Shown one piece after another: positions 6,317 to 10,347 of a stretch of 10,347 bases of DNA; position 1 is the first letter of the stretch, and each line of letters starts with the position of its first letter. Both the position numbers and the translations under genes were made by a program. The stretch lies in the NCBI GenBank assembly GCA_029781465.1, contig JAKOWQ010000246.1, forward strand, positions 1 through 10,347. The letters run 5' to 3'. The notes beneath the pieces are model-generated. The model saw nothing but the letters and a program-made list of their open reading frames with translations. It did not search any database and was not told where the DNA came from. The DNA comes from Pseudomonadota bacterium. Lineage in GTDB: Bacteria; Pseudomonadota; Alphaproteobacteria; Sphingomonadales; Sphingomonadaceae.

Positions 6317-7272
6317 TTCACCACATCGATCCAGCAATCGAGCAAAGCCTTGGCCAGCCCCTTGTCGAGCGCCTCGGCGGCTTCCTCCACTCCCTCGAAC
6401 CAGTCTTCGGCCTGCCCGGCGACAATCAGCGCGGCGGCCGAATTGAGCAGCACCGCATCGCGATAGGCGCCCGCTTCGCCCTGCAGCAGGCGCCGCAAGG
6501 CTGCGGCATTGAACGCGGCATCGCCGCCGCGCAGCGCTTCGAGCGGGTGCGAGGGAAGGCCCGCGTCCTCGGCGCGCAGTTCGGCGGGCACTGAGCCAAG
6601 GCCGATCCCGGCAAGATAGCTGGTTCCCGCGATCGAAAGCTCATCCAGCCCTTCGGCGCCGGAGACGATCAGTGCCGCCTCGGCACCGAGCATCTGCATC
6701 GCATCGCGGTAAAGCGCGATCAGCGCGGGGTGCGATACTCCGACCAGCTGGCGCGTAACCCCGGCGGGGTTGGCGAGCGGGCCGAGCAGGTTGAAGATCG
6801 TGCGCCGTCCCAGCGCCCTGCGGATCGGGGCGATCCGGCCCAGCGCGGGATGGTGCTTTTGCGCGAAGAGAAAGGCGATGCCGAGATCGCCCAGCGTTTC
6901 CTCCGCCATGTCCGAGGCGCGCGAAAGATCGAGCCCCAGCGCTTCCAGCGTGTCGGCGCCCCCGGCCTTGCTCGATGCGGCGCGGTTGCCGTGCTTGGCA
7001 ACCGGCACCCCGCAGGCCGCGACAACCAGCGCCACGGCAGTCGATACGTTCAGGCTGTGCTGCCCGTCGCCCCCCGTGCCGCAGACGTCGATCGCGCCCG
7101 GCGGGGCGGCAACGCGGATCATCCGCGCGCGCATCGCCCGCGCTGCACCCGCCACTTCGTCGGCGCTTTCGCCGCGCTCGGCCATATCGACCAGGGTTTG
7201 GGCGATGGCCTGATCGTCCATCGCGCCGTCGAGCATCTGCCCGAACAGCTCCTCCGCCTCAGCCGCGTTCAC
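6313..7272 (-). CDS. trpD: Anthranilate phosphoribosyltransferase
   Basis: Transfers phosphoribosyl from PRPP to anthranilate. Its 319 residues are slightly short at the N-terminus compared with the usual 330-345. Visible motifs are CGTGGDG (64-70, PRPP/pyrophosphate loop), NVST (75-78), KHGNRAASS (93-101) with GGAD (104-107) in place of the more common GSAD, and the Mg-binding pair Asp210-Glu211 in GLDELS. The start is GTG 7272, which overlaps the trpG stop by 4 bp (GTGA); the frame begins VNAAEAEEL. It is also 4-bp overlapped with trpC, so the trpG-trpD-trpC group looks like one translationally coupled unit. Confidence 0.97.
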   Translation of the reverse strand: MNAAEAEELFGQMLDGAMDDQAIAQTLVDMAERGESADEVAGAARAMRARMIRVAAPPGAIDVCGTGGDGQHSLNVSTAVALVVAACGVPVAKHGNRAASSKAGGADTLEALGLDLSRASDMAEETLGDLGIAFLFAQKHHPALGRIAPIRRALGRRTIFNLLGPLANPAGVTRQLVGVSHPALIALYRDAMQMLGAEAALIVSGAEGLDELSIAGTSYLAGIGLGSVPAELRAEDAGLPSHPLEALRGGDAAFNAAALRRLLQGEAGAYRDAVLLNSAAALIVAGQAEDWFEGVEEAAEALDKGLAKALLDCWIDVVK

Positions 7273-7868
7273 GCGATCTGGCGGGCCTGGATCCCGCAGA
7301 TTTCAAGGAAATTGGCCAGCATCGCGTGGCCGTGCTGGGTGGCGATGCTCTCAGGGTGGAACTGCACCCCGTGGATCGGCAGCGTACCATGCCGAAAACC
7401 CATGACGTGTCCGTCATCGGAGGTGCAGTTGACCACCAGCCCCTCGGGCACATCGTCGACGATCAGCGAATGATAGCGTGTGGCGGTGAAGGGTGAGGGA
7501 ATGTTCCTGAAAATGCCGGTTCCATCGTGGGTGACCGGGCTGGTCTTGCCGTGCATCAGTCCGCCGCGCACCACCTGGCCGCCAAAGTACTGGCCGATCG
7601 ACTGGTGCCCCAGGCAAACCCCCAGCAGCGGCATTCCGGTCTCGGCGCAGGCCCCGACCAGATCGAGGCTGATCCCGGCCTCGTTGGGGGTGCAGGGTCC
7701 GGGAGAGATCAGGAACCCCTTGGCCCCGCTGCTCAACGCCTGCCCGGCCGAGATCGCATCGTTGCGCACCACATCGACCTTGGCGCCCAGTTCCATCAGG
7801 TAATGGACCAGGTTCCAGGTGAAGCTGTCATAATTGTCGATGACAAGGATGTCGGCGGCGGCGCTCAT
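7269..7868 (-). CDS. trpG: Anthranilate synthase component II (glutamine amidotransferase)
   Basis: Releases ammonia from glutamine for TrpE to aminate chorismate. It has 199 residues and is a stand-alone class I amidotransferase with the full catalytic triad: Cys85 in GVCLGHQ, and His171 and Glu173 in FHPES. The N-terminal DNYDSFTWNLV (11-21) and SPGPCTP (55-61) motifs are typical. PabA, used in folate synthesis, looks very similar and the protein may serve both roles, but the location beside trpD favours TrpG. ATG 7868 is preceded by GAGGCG. It lies 25 bp downstream of the hydrolase gene and 4-bp overlapped with trpD. Confidence 0.95.
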   Translation of the reverse strand: MSAAADILVIDNYDSFTWNLVHYLMELGAKVDVVRNDAISAGQALSSGAKGFLISPGPCTPNEAGISLDLVGACAETGMPLLGVCLGHQSIGQYFGGQVVRGGLMHGKTSPVTHDGTGIFRNIPSPFTATRYHSLIVDDVPEGLVVNCTSDDGHVMGFRHGTLPIHGVQFHPESIATQHGHAMLANFLEICGIQARQIA

Positions 7869-7893
7869 CCGCGCGCCTCTAGTCCCCCAAGGC

Positions 7894-8955
7894 TCATTCC
7901 GCCAGCAATTTCGCCAGATCGGCCTTCCAGAACCTGGCCCAGGTATGGGTACCGTGGCCCTTGGTTTCCGGGCTGTAGGGGATCAGGATAAAGCGCGCGC
8001 GGGGCATCCTGCCCACCATTTTCTCGGGCATCCCCATCTCGGGCGGATTGATGAAATCGTCGGCCGAATTGATCCACAGCACCGGGACCGTGATCTTCTC
8101 GAGCGCGGCTGAAGGATCGTAGTTGCGGCTGGCATCGTACCAATAGATCGAATCGTTGGCATCGTTGCCGAAGGAATTGGGGGCGTTGAACGCCGCGTCG
8201 AGTGCGGCCTCGGCCTGTTCGCGGCTCGGGTATTGCTCCTGCATGCCCCAGGCATTGCCCCCGGCGATGATCGACAGATCGCGCGCGGTGCGCAGGCCGC
8301 CCAGCGGAGGGCTGGCATAGTTGCCTTCGTTCCACAGCGGATCGGCCTTGATCGCGTCGATCGCCATCTTGCGCCACATCCGGTTTCGCCCGGCGATCGC
8401 CACCGCGTTGCAGGCGAAGGGGGCAAGGCGGCGGGCAAAACCGGGATAGGTCTCGCCCCAGACGAAGCCGTGCATGCAGCCCATCGAGGTGCCGAGGATC
8501 AGCTCGAGCCGTTTCACCCCAAGCCCCTGGATCAGCATGTCGTGCTGGGCGCGGACCATGTCGTCATAGTCATAGCGCGGGAAGGCCATGTGCATCCCGT
8601 CACTGGGCTTCGAACTTTTGCCGTGGCCGATGTTGTCGGGCAGGATCACGTAGTACTTCGCGATGTCGAGCGGCTGACCGGGGCCATAGAGCTCATCGGC
8701 GAACTGCGGGCGGAAGAACTGCCAGCCCGAGCCGCCGGTGCCGTGCAGCACCATCACCGCGTTGTCGATCTGCCCATCGGCGCCGCGATGCGGCGTGCCC
8801 AGCGTGGTAACGTGGATGCGCGTATCCATCACCTCGCCGCTGCCGAAATGGAACTGCTTGAGCGTTACATCACGCTCGGTGGACCGCGCCTGCCAGTCCT
8901 CGGCGTGAAGCGGGGCGGCGATCAGGGCGAGCAGGGCGAGGAGGAGTTTGCGCAT
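7894..8955 (-). CDS. Exported MetX-like alpha/beta-fold hydrolase
   Basis: Predicted alpha/beta hydrolase resembling homoserine O-acetyltransferase (MetX) in layout, but probably not that enzyme. Residues 1-18 (MRKLLLALLALIAAPLHA) form a clear signal peptide, so it acts in the periplasm or outside, whereas MetX is cytoplasmic. Features in order: oxyanion region HGTGGSG (71-77), DNIGHGKSSKPSDG (107-120), nucleophile elbow GTSMGCMH with Ser157 (MetX usually has GGSMGG), probable acid Asp300 (SADDFINPP) and probable base His334 (KGHGTH). It has 353 residues. It sits between trpE (36-bp gap) and trpG (25-bp gap) on the same strand, so cotranscription with the trp genes is likely. No strong ribosome-binding site is seen before ATG 8955. 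Substrate unknown; an ester hydrolase or acyltransferase acting on an external compound is possible. Confidence 0.85.
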   Translation of the reverse strand: MRKLLLALLALIAAPLHAEDWQARSTERDVTLKQFHFGSGEVMDTRIHVTTLGTPHRGADGQIDNAVMVLHGTGGSGWQFFRPQFADELYGPGQPLDIAKYYVILPDNIGHGKSSKPSDGMHMAFPRYDYDDMVRAQHDMLIQGLGVKRLELILGTSMGCMHGFVWGETYPGFARRLAPFACNAVAIAGRNRMWRKMAIDAIKADPLWNEGNYASPPLGGLRTARDLSIIAGGNAWGMQEQYPSREQAEAALDAAFNAPNSFGNDANDSIYWYDASRNYDPSAALEKITVPVLWINSADDFINPPEMGMPEKMVGRMPRARFILIPYSPETKGHGTHTWARFWKADLAKLLAE

Positions 8956-8991
8956 GAAGGACAGGCTAGCCCACCCGCGCGGCCGGTCAAG

Positions 8992-10347
8992 CTATTGCCC
9001 GAAGGTGGCCTCGCCCGCCACCCGCACCGCTTCCCTTGCGGCGGCGATCAGCGCGCTGGCCTTGGCCTCGCATTCGCGCTGTTCGTAGGCGGGATCGCTG
9101 TCGGCGACGATCCCCGCGCCCGCCTGGACGTGGAGCATGCCGTCCTTGACCACCCCGGTACGCAGCACGATGCAGCTGTCGAGATTGCCGTCGGGCGAGA
9201 AATAGCCCACCCCCCCGGCATAGGCGCCGCGGGTTTCGGGTTCGAGCTCGGCGATGATCTCGCAGGCGCGAACCTTGGGCGCGCCGCTAACGGTGCCAGC
9301 CGGGAAGCCCGCGAAGACCGCGTCGATCGCATCGTGGTTTGCCGTATCGAGCCGCCCGACCACGTTCGAGACGATGTGCATCACATGGCTGTAACGCTCG
9401 ATGGTGTAGCTTTCGGTGACCTTCACTGTCCCCGCCGAGGCGACCCGGCCAACATCGTTGCGGCCCAGATCGAGCAGCATCAGATGCTCGGCGCGTTCCT
9501 TGGGATCGGCAAGCAGGCTTTCCTCGTTGGCGCGGTCCGCTTCGGGGGTGGCGCCGCGCGGACGGGTTCCGGCGATCGGGCGGATCGTTACCTCACCATC
9601 GCGCACCCGCACCAGGATCTCGGGGCTCGATCCGGTCAGCGCGAAGCCCGGCAGGTCAAGGAAATAGAGGAACGGTGAAGGGTTGACCCGCCGGAGTGCG
9701 CGATAAAGCGCCAATGGAGGCAGGGTGAAGGGGCAAGTAAAACGCTGCGCCAGCACCACCTGAAAGATGTCTCCCGCCTCGATATAGTCCTTGGCCTTCA
9801 ACACCATCTGCCCGTACCGGCCCGGTTCGAGCACCGGGGTGAGCGCGGGCTCGGGCAGGGTGGCCTGGGTCGGGGACAGCTGGATCGGGGCGGCAAGGCG
9901 GCGCAGCGCCTCGTCGATCCGGTCTTCGGCGGCGGACAGGGCGTGTTCCGGTGCGGCTTCGGATGGCCAGATCGGCGCGACGCAGGTCAGCTCGTCGCTC
10001 AACCGGTCGAACACCAGGATCAGCGCCGGGCGCACGAACAGCATGTCGGGCAGATCGAGCGGGTTTTCCGGCGGGCGGGGGAGCTTCTCCACCAGGCCGT
10101 AGGTTTCGTAGCCGAAATAGCCAACCAGACAGGCCAGCACCGGGGGCAGCGCGGCAGGCACGTCGATCTTGCAGCTTTCCACCAGCGCGCGCAGCTCGGC
10201 CAGGCTGCCACCGGCAAGCGGCGCGAAAGCGGCGCGGTCATGCCGCCAGATGCGGTTGATCTCGGCGGTATCGCCGCGCGCGCGGAACACCAGATCGGGA
10301 TCGAGCCCCAGCAGGCTGTAGCGCCCGCGCACCTCGCCGCCCTGGAC
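8992..10347 (-). CDS. trpE: Anthranilate synthase component I, N-terminus beyond window
   Basis: Converts chorismate plus ammonia (from TrpG) to anthranilate and pyruvate, the committed step of tryptophan synthesis. 451 residues are visible; the frame stays open to the right edge (VQGGEVRGRYSLLG), so about 50 N-terminal residues, including part of the tryptophan feedback site, are missing. The GTG at 10332 is internal, not the start. The chorismate-binding domain spans roughly 180-440 of the visible protein: GDIFQVVLAQRF (192-203), GSSPEI (239-244), IAGTRPRG (258-265), LGRNDVG (294-300), GTVSGAPK (351-358) and QAGAGIVADS (408-417). PabB (aminodeoxychorismate synthase) is the main look-alike, but the trp context favours TrpE. 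It is the first visible gene of the minus-strand series; its promoter is off the window. Confidence 0.95.
   Translation of the reverse strand, partial: VQGGEVRGRYSLLGLDPDLVFRARGDTAEINRIWRHDRAAFAPLAGGSLAELRALVESCKIDVPAALPPVLACLVGYFGYETYGLVEKLPRPPENPLDLPDMLFVRPALILVFDRLSDELTCVAPIWPSEAAPEHALSAAEDRIDEALRRLAAPIQLSPTQATLPEPALTPVLEPGRYGQMVLKAKDYIEAGDIFQVVLAQRFTCPFTLPPLALYRALRRVNPSPFLYFLDLPGFALTGSSPEILVRVRDGEVTIRPIAGTRPRGATPEADRANEESLLADPKERAEHLMLLDLGRNDVGRVASAGTVKVTESYTIERYSHVMHIVSNVVGRLDTANHDAIDAVFAGFPAGTVSGAPKVRACEIIAELEPETRGAYAGGVGYFSPDGNLDSCIVLRTGVVKDGMLHVQAGAGIVADSDPAYEQRECEAKASALIAAAREAVRVAGEATFGQ

Noticed and set aside
8956..8991. TTGACC after trpE as a promoter for the hydrolase
   Set aside because: The -35-like hexamer has no -10 partner at 16-18 nt; the gap is only 36 bp, so read-through from trpE is simpler.
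8233..9678. 481-codon plus-strand open frame across the hydrolase and trpE
   Set aside because: It is antisense to two clearly identified genes, its translation shows the His/Gly/Arg-rich composition typical of GC-rich antisense frames, and no family is recognisable.

Overview
This is a GC-rich chromosomal segment from an alphaproteobacterium, most likely a sphingomonad (Novosphingobium/Erythrobacter/Sphingopyxis type). That placement rests on three things: the style of the proteins, the gene order trpE ... trpG-trpD-trpC ... moaC-moeA-lexA-comEC, and alphaproteobacterial SOS boxes (GTTC-N7-GTTC) upstream of lexA. Most of the window is ordinary housekeeping DNA. I see no IS element, prophage, CRISPR array, tRNA or rRNA, and nothing I would call a wholly new multi-gene system.

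Layout, left to right. A 5'-truncated comEC (DNA uptake channel) runs on the plus strand and converges on lexA, which it overlaps by 7 bp. Everything from lexA rightward is on the minus strand except one gene. In transcription order on the minus strand the genes are: trpE (N-terminus beyond the right edge), a secreted MetX-like alpha/beta hydrolase, trpG, trpD, trpC, then a plus-strand gene of unknown function that interrupts the series, then moaC, moeA and lexA. trpG/trpD and trpD/trpC overlap by 4 bp and moaC/moeA by 1 bp, so translation is probably coupled within each block.

Function. TrpE and TrpG form anthranilate synthase; TrpD and TrpC carry anthranilate on to indole-3-glycerol phosphate. 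MoaC and MoeA act early and late in molybdenum cofactor synthesis. LexA is the SOS repressor. Its 96-bp upstream gap holds a candidate promoter, two SOS boxes facing each other around a 3-bp centre, and two back-to-back GANTC (CcrM) sites next to and inside the -35 element.

Most worth a second look: the lexA control region; the plus-strand gene at 4636-5505, which encodes an unrecognised exported protein, has lower GC than its neighbours by hand count and splits trpC from moaC; the 334-bp divergent gap beside it, which may hold a moaC promoter and leader; and the exported hydrolase embedded in the trp genes.
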